Assembly: GCA_003956705.1 (NCBI GenBank)
Contig: QZCP01000194.1
Coordinates: 1-64,000 of the forward strand
Length of the DNA: 64,000 nucleotides
Direction: 5' to 3'
Source of the DNA: Brevipalpus yothersi
Lineage: Eukaryota > Arthropoda > Arachnida > Trombidiformes > Tenuipalpidae
Shown here: piece by piece, positions 35,907 to 47,489 of the stretch
Layout of the letters: the number at the start of each line of letters is the position of its first letter
Numbering within the stretch: the stretch's first letter is position 1
Notes under the pieces: generated by a model
The model's database searches: none
What the model saw: only the letters and a program-made list of their open reading frames with translations
What the model was told of the DNA's origin: nothing
Position numbers and translations under genes: made by a program

Positions 35907-38346
35907 ATGACTTTGTATCATGATTGGAATCAATTACTTCAACAAAATCCACGTGAACTCAAGTTTTCCGGTGAAAAGGCGAGAAAACAGATTGAAGAAG
36001 AGCAAGGATTGAATAATTTACTTTTCAAATTGAAAAGTTTAAATTTTCTCGAGGTCAGTCAGACTCCAATATCAGTATTTCCGGAACATGTTGGAAATCT
36101 CGATAATCTTACCAATTTGGTTTTGCGAGATAACAAATTGGCATCCCTACCTTCCGGTATTGGCAAGCTGACCAAGCTTAAATTCATTGATGTCTCAAAC
36201 AATAATTTAGGTTAGTTGATCTTTATTCGATTTTCGATTCATTCAATAATTGATTGTGTGTGGTGAAAAGATTGTCTACTTTCTTTTTTGTCCATACCTA
36301 CTATCTTTTCCACCTTTTTATTCGATTTTCCATTCGAAAAATATTTTTCTATTATTTATATCGATCTTTTTTTTGGCTCATTTTCAGAGTCTCTACATGA
36401 TACTATCGGCAATTTGCATGAATTGCAATCTCTTCTTCTCAGTGTCAACAAGCTGAAAAATCTTCCAGATACAATGAAGAATCTCTCCAATTTGACCATA
36501 ATCAAAATCGAATACAATCAATTCGAAGAATTTCCCGAAGTCTTGTGTAATGAAAATTTGAAGACTCATCTGGCTGAAATTCATGCAAAACACAATGAGA
36601 TCAAAAATATTTCAAAATCTGTCTCGAATTTGGCTGCTCTGAAAGTGCTCGACCTGACCGAAAACAAAGTCACAGAGGTTCCCGGTGAGCTTGGAGACTG
36701 TACCAAATTGAAGGAGATCTCATTGAAAGGCAACAAGCTCATGGACAGAAAGCTGCTTAAACTTGTGGATCAAGGGAAAATGAAACAAATTTTGGACTAT
36801 ATTCGTATCAACTGTCTTAAATCAAATGAAAAAAATGGTCATGAAGGAGGTAAAGAAACTTTTCATGAAGCCAAGGCTCGAATGCAGGAAGCTAGACGGC
36901 GACGAAGATCGGCTTCCAGATCTTCTCTTGAAGAACGAGAAGCCATGATGGAGACTGTCAATATTTTGGGTTCGTAATCAGTTTTTCTCGTAAGAGTGTG
37001 AACAATTCAGTAATTGAAATGAATCTTGTTTTTAGGAGTCAAACAAGGTGACCATCGCTTGGTTGTTGCCACTCCAGCAATTTTGGAAAGTCGAAAGATT
37101 GTCTGCTGCATTGTTCGCAATGTAGATTTCACGAGACCTGGAATTTTGAAAAAATTTTTGGCCCTCCAAACTGATATTCATGATGGATTGCTGTGTGGAA
37201 AAAGAAAGAATGCCACCATTGCAACTCATGATCTCGATAAAATATCAGGGAACATTAATTTTGATCAAAGACCACCATCCAAAATACGTCTCCATCCATT
37301 GGGACGACATGGAGAAATGTCCGCCTCTGAATTGTATAAGGCCTTGAATGATGAAGCTGAAGCATATCGTAAAGAGAAAAAACGAAATGCCTACTCGGGA
37401 GTTCACAAATATCTTCTCCTACTCAAAGGAAAACAACGTTATCCATGTCTCACCGATTCATCAGGTGTTGTAATTTCTTTTCCTCCGATCACCAACTCAG
37501 AGAACACCAAGGTGAGTGGCTTACAACACAATTCATGTATTTTTTTCTCGCCCATGTGAGATGTTCAAATATCACAATCATTATTGTGTTCATCAGCTAG
37601 GAAAAACTCGAATGAGTATGACCATTAGTGGGCTTGTATGTAGAAATGACCATGATTAGGTAACTGTAGCACTGTTGGTCCAAGAAGTTGTTCTTGATAT
37701 CCTTTAATCGATGACCTACTGTATATCGATGTATGAATGGTTGTTAATATCACCTAATAATAGCTTTCAGGGATACAGTGCAAAATTTTAAGAAACTCAT
37801 GTTGATCATAGCTTTGATAAACGTTTCGAGCCGCATCCAATTAGCTCGGGCACATATGATTACAACTTTTAGAATTTCCCTCCTCATACATGGGCTGGAT
37901 TCTTGAAACTTTTTTGAGCACATATTTGAGGAAAATGTTGATTATTGATATCCTGTAATCGTCACTAGCCAAAATGCTCCGAATCTCTTGGAAACCATTC
38001 GAGATGAACTTTATATTCTTCTTATGATTTTTCCTCTCTGATCATTATCTTATCGTGTTCCTTTTTTCTCAAGATAACCGATGGCACCAAGAATCTGTTT
38101 TTGGAAGTTACTGGTGAAAATCAGCCAACTTGCAAGAAAGTTATGGATGCATTGATCCATGGTATGCTTAAGGCCGAGATTGGTGAGCCAAAGACAGACG
38201 ATCATGGCAGCTTGAAGCCAAGTCATCTAGACATTGAGCCAGTCAGAGTCGTTGATCCTGAGGGTAAACTGTATGTTGTTTATCCGTCAAAAGTTGACCT
38301 GCTTTTCGATGATATGAGAGTTCTTCGTGAACATAATCATGAATAA
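35907..38346 (+). CDS. LRRC47: LRRC47: leucine-rich repeats plus PheRS-type B3/4 domain
   Basis: Four exons (35907-36210, 36388-36969, 37036-37511, 38074-38346) encode about 544 residues; human LRRC47 has 583. Residues about 45-210 hold leucine-rich repeats (LTNLVLRDNKLASLP, LKVLDLTENKVTEVP type), followed by a Lys/Arg-rich linker. A domain related to the B3/4 editing region of phenylalanyl-tRNA synthetase beta follows, with YLLLLKGKQRYPCLTD, GVVISFPPITNSENTK and VRVVDPEGKLYVVYPSKVDL. The family's biochemical role is not settled. Exon 2 needs a weak donor, GGTTCGT, to keep the frame. The stop codon is embedded in an AATAAA hexamer. A decayed copy of exons 3 and 4 lies at about 41262-41765. 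Confidence 0.94.
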
Positions 38347-38347
38347 A
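38342..38347 (+). promoter_or_regulatory. AATAAA overlapping the LRRC47 stop
   Basis: The last sense codon GAA, the TAA stop and the next base together contain AATAAA. If it is used, the 3' untranslated region would be only some tens of bases long. The pseudogene copy preserves homology for more than 100 bases beyond, so longer transcripts are also likely. Confidence 0.5.
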
Positions 38348-38925
38348 AGCTTTCGTCTCATTTCTCGATCGAGACGTAGCCATCGAATACTTTTCCTTTT
38401 TTTTCTCTATGAATCATGATGATGACAATCAATAATGATGTGTGAATGAAAGAATATCCAGAAAACTTGCATTTTTCTCTGACAAAAAATCTGATACAAG
38501 AATGCTATTTTATGATATGCCTTCAGATATTAACTACATTCATATTATCCGAAACTTCGATTCATGATGTGTAAAATTTTAGAGCAAGTTCTTTGAGTTG
38601 GATTATGCCTACAAGTGCATCGTGATGAGGCTGATTATAATGCTTCTAATTGTATGTTAATCCATACACAAGAAGCTAGCAGAGCTCGAAATGAAACCAG
38701 AATTTTTGTTCTACTGGCTGAACGAGATCCTCTGATTATAATACAGGTCTATGATATCTTCGATAGATTCTAGCTACTATTGATTGCCCTTAAGTATGTT
38801 TTTTCAGGTGAGATCGACAATTCATCTCGATGGATAAATCAGGTATTGATAGATCATATGTTTTGCAAATTTTCATCTGCTAACAGATTAATCTGAGTTG
38901 AACAATGATGAATGAAAATTCGAAT
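38347..38925. other. Convergent gap, LRRC47 and CDKAL1
   Basis: The gap holds both 3' ends. A plus-strand open stretch at roughly 38615-38785 (see findings) has coding-like composition, but I cannot assign it to a gene. Confidence 0.5.
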
Positions 38926-38931
38926 TTTATT
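38926..38931 (-). promoter_or_regulatory. AATAAA overlapping the CDKAL1 stop
   Basis: On the minus strand the final CAA, the TAA stop and the next base contain AATAAA, mirroring the arrangement at the LRRC47 stop. Confidence 0.45.
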
Positions 38932-40674
38932 GGATCGAACAGGATTCAAGGTAAGAGTTACCTGCTCCATTGATTGGAGATTCAATTGGCTCTCCGAACA
39001 TGTAGTATTTTGAAACTGACTTGATCTCAACAGAGATTGTCTGACCCATCAGAGCATTTGTTTTAGGAATGAGAATTTGCTCATAAAACTTATTGTGTCC
39101 AACGAAATACCTTCTATCTTTTGAATCCTCCGTAATCAAGGCTTCGTATACAGCCCCGATCCTTTCCTCATAGGGTTCATAAGATTCAAATAATTCGGTC
39201 AAGCGCTTCGTTCTATTTTTGACCTGGAAACGAGGAGAATAGAGCGAGAAATTACGATGTCCTAAGAGCTGTCAATTATGGTTCACTTACTATTTGCCCA
39301 GGAACTCTTTCCATTTTAGCAGCGACCGTTCCCGGTCTAGGGTAGAATTGATTAATAAAAAGACTTTTAAATTGATACTTCTTGACCAATTTCATTGTTT
39401 GCTGGAAATCATCTTCAGTTTCAGTGGGGAAACCACATATTATGTCGGTCGCAATATTGATTCCCGGGACCCTAGAAGAAAGAAAGAAGAAATGATGAGT
39501 ATGTTCAAAACAATAGCAAGAGTCAAACTCACTTTTCTTGAAGAAAATCAACTATTTTCTCAAAATCTTCGATGAAGTATTCTCTTTTCATGTCCGATAG
39601 AACTTGATCACTCCCTGATTGGACTGGTATATGAAGAAAAGAATAAATTTTGGGGCTCGAGAGGATCTTTGCCATATCATCGAGATGATCCAAAATGTAA
39701 GGAGGATTTGTCATTCCCAATCTCAGGTGGCATTTGTCAGGTATAACTTTAATCAGAGCATACATGAGATCAGGTAAAGTAAGGCCAATATCGCGTCCAT
39801 AGGCACCAGTATCTTCAGAAGTTAACCAAATTTCCTTAACACCTTCATCGAAAGCTTGCTGAGCTCTGGCAACAATTTCTTCCAATGGATAGCTGCCAAG
39901 ATCACCGCGGGCATGTTTTGTCTTACAATATGTACACTGATTCAAGCATCCAGTGCTTATGGGTATAATTTCGATCAAAGGATTGCGTCTAATTTTGGGA
40001 AGACTTAGTGGAGCTCCACCAGCTTTTCGTCGATTAACTTTCTTTTTGGTCAATAGACGAACTTTGTTACCCTTCAAAGTTTCTTCGACTACTTCAACAA
40101 CTCGATCAATTTGCTGAACACCAATGATACTGAGTTTTTTCAGATAGTCTGCATTGGGTGCTGCTTGAGAAACACATCCCGCAACCACAACATGTTTACC
40201 TTTGTCTAAATTGGCATTTATAGCATTACGCAAATGATCTTCTGCTGGATTTTTAACTGTACAACTATTGAGAATCACCAGATCGGCATCCACATCAGAA
40301 TCGATAATTTGATAGCCATTTGCAGCCAATAGACCGGCCATATACTCTCCATCACTATTATTATGTGCACATCCCCAAGTTTTGACATATATTTTGTATC
40401 TTTCTAATTTGAGCGAAAAAAAGAAATTTGTTCACGAACGATATTCTATCAATAAGTGACAATCAAAAAACTAACCTGGTATGAAACTATCAAGTTTAAC
40501 ATCACCGTCTTGCGGTGTCTGTGGTTTATGACCATTTTTAACAATTTTGGCTCGAGGAATTAACTCATCACGACCATTCCTTTCACCATCCAAGCCATTA
40601 TCATGACGATTAACGATATCTTCGATATCCTCTATCGCATCATCATTCGTATGATGACAAGTTTCACCCACCAT
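38927..40674 (-). CDS. CDKAL1: CDKAL1, tRNA t6A37 methylthiotransferase
   Basis: CDKAL1 converts t6A37 of tRNA-Lys(UUU) to ms2t6A by radical-SAM chemistry. Four minus-strand exons (40674-40476, 40403-39533, 39471-39291, 39223-38927) give about 515 residues. The N-terminal methylthiotransferase domain has TWGCAHNNSDGEYM, NSCTVKNPAEDH and AGCVSQA, supplying the three auxiliary-cluster cysteines. The radical-SAM motif is TGCLNQCTYCKTKHARG, near residue 215. Further family marks are WLTSEDTGAYGRDIG, HIPVQSGSD and YPRPGT, and a C-terminal TRAM domain contains FYEQILIPK. Vertebrate CDKAL1 ends in a hydrophobic ER tail anchor, but here the frame stops about 20 residues after TRAM. A potential donor at 38961 (GTAACT) could lead to an unseen last exon. 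The start is the first ATG; the conserved N-terminal IEDIV motif follows it. Confidence 0.95.
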
Positions 40675-41010
40675 ATTATCAATCTTCCTCGTCAATCGAA
40701 CGAACAATCATGAAGTGATAACAACTGAACAACAATCAACACAAGCACGTTTAACACTCGAAAAGGTCCATTCCAATAGCGATATCAAATCATAGCCATG
40801 GAATTGTTGTGAATGAAACCAAAAAATAAGAGGATTAACTAATCATTGTAGACTTAATCTATTACATCAAAGATGCACACATTTTTGTGTTTATTTTTGT
40901 TTTGAGCAATGACTGGTGGCGACTGATCATAACAATTATTTTTATTCAAGGGATTGATCAAATGATGAAATTGAAAATCAACAGTACCTTTTTTAAGAAT
41001 TTTGGTGTCA

Positions 41011-41175
41011 TTCCATCATCTTCATGAGTGAATACGAATTATGGCCAATAAATCAACTGAACGTTGATAAACTGTGCCCATGTTTACAAATAAACAATGA
41101 ACACGTGATGATATATAAATGAATGACAACAATAAAGATGAACTTCCATCAGCTTCTTTATTCATCATTCTTTCT
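41011..41175. repeat. Diverged duplicated segment, copy A
   Basis: This copy can be aligned by eye, with gaps, to 42391-42566. Shared blocks include ATGG-CAAT, AAACAATGAAC followed by GTGATGATATA, AAATGAAT and ATTCATCAT. It lies about 340 bases upstream of the CDKAL1 start. Confidence 0.65.
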
Positions 41176-41261
41176 TGACCTCATCAAGGTAATTATCTCA
41201 CTATTCCATGTGAGTCATGACGATTAAGTGTAAGAATTATTCTGGTTTGTCAGATTAGAAG

Positions 41262-41765
41262 TAGAACAGGGTGATCATCGTTTGGTTGTGGTCTCTCCAG
41301 CTCTTTCGGAAAAATCATAAGATTTTCTACAATGTTCATCGATGTTGACTCCACCGAGATGTGGAATTTTTGAAAAATTTTTGGCTCTTCAAACTCATTA
41401 TAAATCATATCCATGGTGTGGCAAGAAAAAGAATACTATCATCCTAACTCGAACCCACGAGACGCTGAAAGTCAAGATCGGTGAGCCAAAGACGATCATG
41501 GTAACTTGAAGCCAAATCGACTAGACATTGAGTCAGTATAAGTCGTTGATCCCGAAATGTTATTCGACCAAATTCGTCCTGTTTGTCGATGATACAAAAG
41601 TTATCCCAGAACAAAGTCATGGATAAAATCATTCGTCTCACTGTTCAATCGGAACGAGACCATTGAATATTTTTTCTCTCTTTTCGTTAACGGTCATCGT
41701 GATAATATCGAATAATTATGGATGAATAAAAAATCGCTAGAAAACTTTCGACTTCTTTCTCATTG
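41262..41765 (+). pseudogene. LRRC47 (pseudogene): Decayed partial copy of LRRC47
   Basis: From about 41262 the sequence follows LRRC47 exon 3 (GGTGATCATCGTTTGGTTGT against GGTGACCATCGCTTGGTTGT). It then jumps near 41465 to the middle of exon 4 (GGTGAGCCAAAGAC) and continues through the former stop into parental 3' noncoding sequence. The parental end of exon 3, intron 3 and the start of exon 4 are missing. The copy is not translatable: the frame hits TAA after about 19 codons and further indels follow. The junction is not a clean exon-exon boundary, so a DNA duplication with deletion fits at least as well as retroposition. Confidence 0.88.
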
Positions 41766-42390
41766 GTTATCGAATGCATGCATCTAAACATATTCATGTC
41801 CATGACCCTGAGTCCTTCTCTTCTCCTTCCGCTTTCCTAATTAGTAACTGTGGATGAAAAGCACAAAAAATCATAATTCAACACCCAAGATGTCAGAAAA
41901 GTTCATTACTCTCACAGGCACTCATCATTCTCGTCTCACCTCATCAAGAAATGAAGGAAAATCGGTGTGCAAAACACAGTAGTTGCATCAGAAGAAAACA
42001 TATTTCTCTCTCTCTCTTTCATCGACTCTCTCTAATTATTAATCAGCATGTTTCTAGTCAGTGATGGTTCATTCAATCTTTTTGCCATTGAATATATATA
42101 TATTGCTAATATGTCACGAGTGCATGGAAGTGAGTGCAAGAGAGAAAATGTTTCTCGATTTCATCAAATAATGTTCATGATGATGATTCGAAATGGATTT
42201 GAATTTTGCTGCGCGAACTTGGCAAGTTCAAGTTGCGAGAGTCGAAAAATGAAAGAGAGAGAGAGAGAAGAGAGATGAAAAAATGATCAAGTAATGAACA
42301 ACATTCCAGTTGGTCAAATGATGATGATGGTGATGAAAATGTAGTATATTATCACATCAATAGATCATCATTTCAGATATCCATAGAAAA

Positions 42391-42566
42391 TTTCACCATC
42401 TTCTCATGTGAATGTGATTTATGGTCAATTGTTCCACTGGATGTTGAACTGTGGTGTTATGTGTATGGATGTAAACAATGAACGTGATGATATACACAAA
42501 TGAATAGAAACACTCCTTCAAATAATATAAACCTCGATCACCTTCTTCTCCATTCATCATTTCATC
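42391..42566. repeat. Diverged duplicated segment, copy B
   Basis: This is the partner of the segment at 41011-41175, in the same orientation. Together they flank the LRRC47 pseudogene. Copy B lies about 430 bases upstream of the TNK2 start. Confidence 0.65.
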
Positions 42567-42997
42567 TCTCCTCCTCCTCCTCCTCATCATCATCATCAAA
42601 ACGGTTACATATTTTGCTATCAATTTGATCAACATTTTCTGTCTTCAATGGACATCCATACAACACATAATGTATGGAGAACAATGATTGTGATGATTTG
42701 AGTGCAATTGTGAAGCTCTTCCATCAGTTTGTGTGTGTATGTATATGTGTTAATACATGTACATTTACCAATATCAGTATTTTTGTTGTTAATGTACATA
42801 CCAAAACTGTTTTTGTTACTCTCTTTGAATCTCTCTCTCTTTCTCTCTCTTCGATTTGATTTGATTGAGATTATAATTTTTTGAATCTTCTGAGTAAATC
42901 CTTTCCGGAAGTTCCTCCACTATATTGGCCATATATTTTTTTGACATTCTGTGAGATTAAAGTGTGTGTATGTACATACAGGTGTAAGTGATAAGAT

Positions 42998-44061
42998 ATG
43001 GAAATCAGTCCAAGTGAAGAGGAAAATTTTGTTCTACAAATTCTTCGTGAAGAAAAATTAGAAGAATTTTATCAACCTCTTAAAAGTGAATTGCGTGTCT
43101 ATTTGCTCCACCATTTTGAGTATGTTAAATTGGAAGAATTGGAAAAAATAGGCATCTCAAAGCCTGCTGGTCGTCGTCTTTTGCATAGAATTAAAAATAA
43201 GCAAACCACACTTCGTTTCAAGGGATTGGTGAACAAATTTTGGAGTCCCATACAATCCTTGGTACAAGGAAAATCGATTCCAGCGGAAATTTGTGATCAA
43301 CCGACCTCCGACAGTTTGTCTTCCGAATGCCATTTTATCTTCCTTGAAGACCTCGAACTTATATCCCAAATAGGTACCGGCTCTTTTGGTGTTGTATGGA
43401 AAGCCAAATGGACTCATCCAAGTAAGTTCATCATCACCATCATCAAGTTAATCTTTGTCCCTCTAAAATGATGATGACGGCTGTTCACTCTGAATCGATC
43501 TGTCCACTTCAATATCTTCGTTTAGTATCCACTCCATACCATGGAATCCATGAACTGGTAGTAGTAGGAGTGTATAAAATGAATGTCTCACTTTTTTTTT
43601 CACCGCGATCAGTAAGCTGATCAAGCTTCTGTTCATGTACCGTTTCCAGGCAGTCTGATAGTAATCTACTGATACTTCATGAATGAACCAAAAAATCAGG
43701 TCGACAGAATGCCGAGTTGGGCACAAGTTTACATCATGTATCATAACATATATGGTTGAAAAAAAGTTGCTTTTAGTTAGAGATATATTATTTCTCATCT
43801 ATTCACGCTTTTCATTTCGTTTATATGCAACCGTTGCTATACGGAATCATTTTGAATTGCTATTTTCGCTATTTATTTAGACCGAAGAAGGTACAATGAA
43901 AAAGAGAGAGAAAGAGGGGAAGAGATAGGCACACAGCATCATGTACATTTCATGTACATACATGGTATGCAAGCAAATGCAAAATATTTGTATGTGTGCT
44001 AATCTCATTGAGATGATAATCTTTGACATTCCATCTTTCTGATGGAAAAATAGCGATTCAT

Positions 44062-44128
<67 letters not shown>

Positions 44129-47100
44129 GATTACATATTCAGAAATATTCATCCCATTTCAGGTACTCGAATTCATATCAGTTTAGACATATCTATAACA
44201 ACAGAGAATCCGGGAAATCTTGACTCTCTGAAATGAAACTTTCACACAGCCCTTGTATCTTCTCCCATTTCTTTGATAAGCCGTCAAGGACTCGAGAAGA
44301 AATATGCAGACTTCTTGGGATAAAAGTTTCATTACAATTGCATAGATTCATGATTGATAACCATCCATTCAATCATCCAAATTACCTCTGAGGCTAGACA
44401 GGAAATTCATTTGTCTTTGATAGCTTTCCTCTCTGTAGCATACTCACAAAATTGTCAGTGATGAAAGTCGGAAAGCTATCCTTTTTGAACTTTATGTCTA
44501 AAAATCGTCATTCATTTGTCCTTCAAACAGAATTATCCTACAGGCTTTGAGCAACTGATTTCCTCGATATCGTTAATGATTCTGAATTTCATAATTACTT
44601 GACAGAAACGAAAGAAAAGATACTTGTTGCTGCCAAAGTTTTGAAACAAGAAGTTCTCTCCAATGAAGTGATTCTCACCGATCTGATCAAAGAGGCAGGC
44701 TCAATGCGTAACCTCAACCACGAGAATTTGATCCGCTTATGGGGAGTTGTGGTCTCTGAGTCAAGAAAAATGATTATTACTGAGCTGGCTGAAGGTGGTT
44801 CTCTGCGAGATCGATTGAGAAAAGAATCTGGTGCCACTTCAATTGCTTTACTGCACGATTTTTCCATTCAAATTGCTTCCGGTATGTCTTACCTTGAATC
44901 GGAACGCCTGATTCACAGAGACTTGGCAGCTCGAAATATTCTCCTAAGTGAGTATACCTCTACTACCGTCATCACTTTGCAAGTGAAAAAATTTTCTCAT
45001 CAATTGACCTAACATTGCAGCAAAGACACAGCGAGTCAAGATTGGAGATTTCGGTCTGGTCAGGACACTTCCTGGTGAAGAGGATCATTATGTGATGAAT
45101 GAATCAAAAAGGGTTCCCTTCCCTTGGTGTGCTCCGGAAAGTTTGAGACGAAGAGAATTTTCAACACATTCAGATGTATGGATGTTTGGTGTCACTCTTT
45201 GGGAAATGTTTTCTTTTGGTAGCGAACCCTGGGTAGGATTGAATGGAGCTCAAGTTGTCCAAAAAATTGATAAAGAGGGTGAGCGTCTTCCGAAACCTGA
45301 AGCTTGTTCCAAAAATCTTTATGGAATGCTACTGAAATGTTGGGATGCTGTTCCCACCAAAAGACCTAGTTTCCATGATATGAAAGATTTTCTTCTGGAA
45401 AATCGGCCCACAGAGTTGGTGGGAGAAAAGTTTTTCGATGGAACTGATGAAACATTACCGGAAAGCCGACTTACAATCCGAGCATCTGAGCTATTTGCTC
45501 AGCGAAAACCTCTTGTTATCAGACCTGGAGATCGTATTCAGCTGGTAGAAGAGATCCCAGAATTTTATCTATGGAAGGGACAAAATCAAACAAGTTTTGA
45601 TATCGGCTATTTTCCACGTTGTATCACAAGAGAAACTAGCAGACATAATAAGAAAAAAGCTATCAGTCGTCCTCTCGATGGAAGTTTTGTACATGCTGCT
45701 CATGGTGGATTGGACACGACATGGGGCAATCCAGACTCAATTGACAAGATGTATCTTGAAAATCCGATGCATCCTCCCGATATAATGGGCTTCATTGACA
45801 AAGAGCTTCCTCCTTTACCAACCAAATCGGACAATCAACATAAGCGTAAGTTAAATCAATATTTACTTCCGTCTGAGAGGATGCATATGTCATCGAAGAA
45901 TCCCCTTTTTGTCACTTGACATTGCAGGAATGTTGTGTATGGCTTCTCAATATTCTATTCTCTTATCGACATTGAATGTCTTCTCACTTCTAATATCCAA
46001 CTTTGAATAGAAAAACTTCAAAATGCTCATCCAGTTTTTCATTTGATCTCTTCTCTCTTCAGGCTTCTCTTCAACCGATAAGAGCTCTCTACGAAATGTT
46101 CCTAAAAAAGCGGGATACAGTCGCTTTTATAACGAAGAACGACAAGCTCTTTTACAAGAATGCCTCTTAGACTCAATTAAGCGTGTGAAGGGCAAAAAGA
46201 AGGTAAATAAGCGTCTCTAGAATCGAATAATATTTTAAAACTTCATCTCTTCCCATCAGAATACAAATAAAGTTCCTCCTAAAAGATCCTTGTCTTGCAC
46301 TCAACTTAAAGATGAAAAGATGACGTGTGTCGAGGGACTCCTCATTGACTTTAGTGGTGAAGAAATTGTGCAAGAAAAAAGTGCGGCAAGCCTCATGGCT
46401 AGAGAACATGCGGCACTAACTAATCCTGGTGTAAAATTTCCTGAGTCTTTCGAAGATGATGAAAAGAAACCCCCTGCGAAAAACTACTCAAATGTTAATG
46501 AAAATAATCGTTACTATTCGACTCCTGGCGAAGATGAAGGAGCATCATCGGATGGTGGCGAATCTTTTGTCAGTTTCGCTGATTCAGAGTGGGCTCGAAG
46601 AGCCATTCCATCAGTTTACTCAGATTCCTATTCAGTTGTTACTCAGTATCAGAGGAAATTAAGTCAACCTAATCTGTCAAGTGACGGAACACCCTCACTT
46701 CCTTCCCTTGATGACCCTTTCAATACTTCATTTGTCGATAAGTATACAGCAGCATACGAGGCCTCTAATTCAATAGAAAAGAGATTAGAAGAAATCGATA
46801 TCACAACACCCAGTAACTCTTCAGCCATGAATCAATCAAAACCAACTTCATCTCTCCAACATTTCTTCAAAACTCAGCCACCCGATTTCACATCAAGCCA
46901 AAATAACGAGCAAAAACCAAAACCTGCCAAATTGGACATGAATCTTATTAAACAACTCGAATCAAAAATATTTGTCAATCCAGCTCCACCACTCAATCCT
47001 CCTCTTGTCAAGCCACCACCACCGTCTACCTCTAATAATCGAAGGTCTCGCGATCAGAGATCTGATACGACATTATATGCTGAAACAGATCCATCAAGAA

Positions 47101-47489
47101 AATCTATTTCTCCTCCAACTGCTCACGTCAGACCCATTCTATCCGCTAACAAAGGTCCAGCTCCACCACCACCTCCCCAGCAACCCTTCTTCCCATTTTC
47201 TGGTCCATCAGCTCCTGCCCGTGAAGTAGTGTATGGTCTCAGCTACATTGGACCATCACCAGATTTGAATATAAAAGTAGACAAACTTATGGAGAATGTG
47301 AAAGGAGCCAACCGAGAAGAATGTCTTCGAGCTCTCATGACTCAGAAAGGTGATATCGTTGCTGCCATGAAAGAGTTGAAAATTAACGAACTCATGAAAT
47401 TAGGTATCGCTGATCTAAGTAGATGTACTCAATATCTCGAAGAGTCTGAATGGAATCTTGACGCTGCAGCTAGCAAGTGCTTCGAGTGA
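42998..47489 (+). CDS. TNK2: ACK-family non-receptor tyrosine kinase
   Basis: ACK kinases bind active CDC42 and act in growth-factor receptor trafficking. Five exons (42998-43421, 44606-44947, 45021-45845, 46063-46202, 46260-47489) give about 986 residues. The N-terminal SAM-like domain covers residues 1-70. The kinase domain has GTGSFG near 126, VAAK near 152, HRDLAARN near 244, DFG near 265 and the activation-loop tyrosine in EDHYVMNE. Next come an SH3 domain at about 406-457, a CRIB motif ISRPLDGSFVHAAHGG near 469 and LYxENPMxPPD. Long proline-rich regions follow, with a UBA domain over the last 50 or so residues ending NLDAAASKCFE. This order is diagnostic of ACK/TNK2. Intron 1 is about 1.2 kb and carries a TC tract. 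Confidence 0.95.
44065..44125. repeat. (TC)n microsatellite in TNK2 intron 1
   Basis: A TC tract of about 61 bases in the first intron of the ACK-family gene. Confidence 0.97.

Larger units (their letters stand above)
40675..42997. other. Intergenic, CDKAL1 to TNK2, with pseudogene
   Basis: This region between divergent CDKAL1 and TNK2 contains a decayed LRRC47 copy between two diverged copies of a segment of about 170 bases. The rest is AT-rich with short TC and TG runs. No intact additional gene is supported. Confidence 0.65.

Noticed and set aside
37036..38346. Calling the B3/4 domain gene a phenylalanyl-tRNA synthetase beta chain
   Set aside because: The N-terminal leucine-rich repeats and the absence of the B5 and catalytic-like modules identify LRRC47 instead.
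42393..42635. 80-codon minus-strand frame with Met/Arg runs
   Set aside because: It lies on the diverged duplicated segment and on a CTC/CAT-rich simple sequence. The Met and Arg runs come from those repeats.
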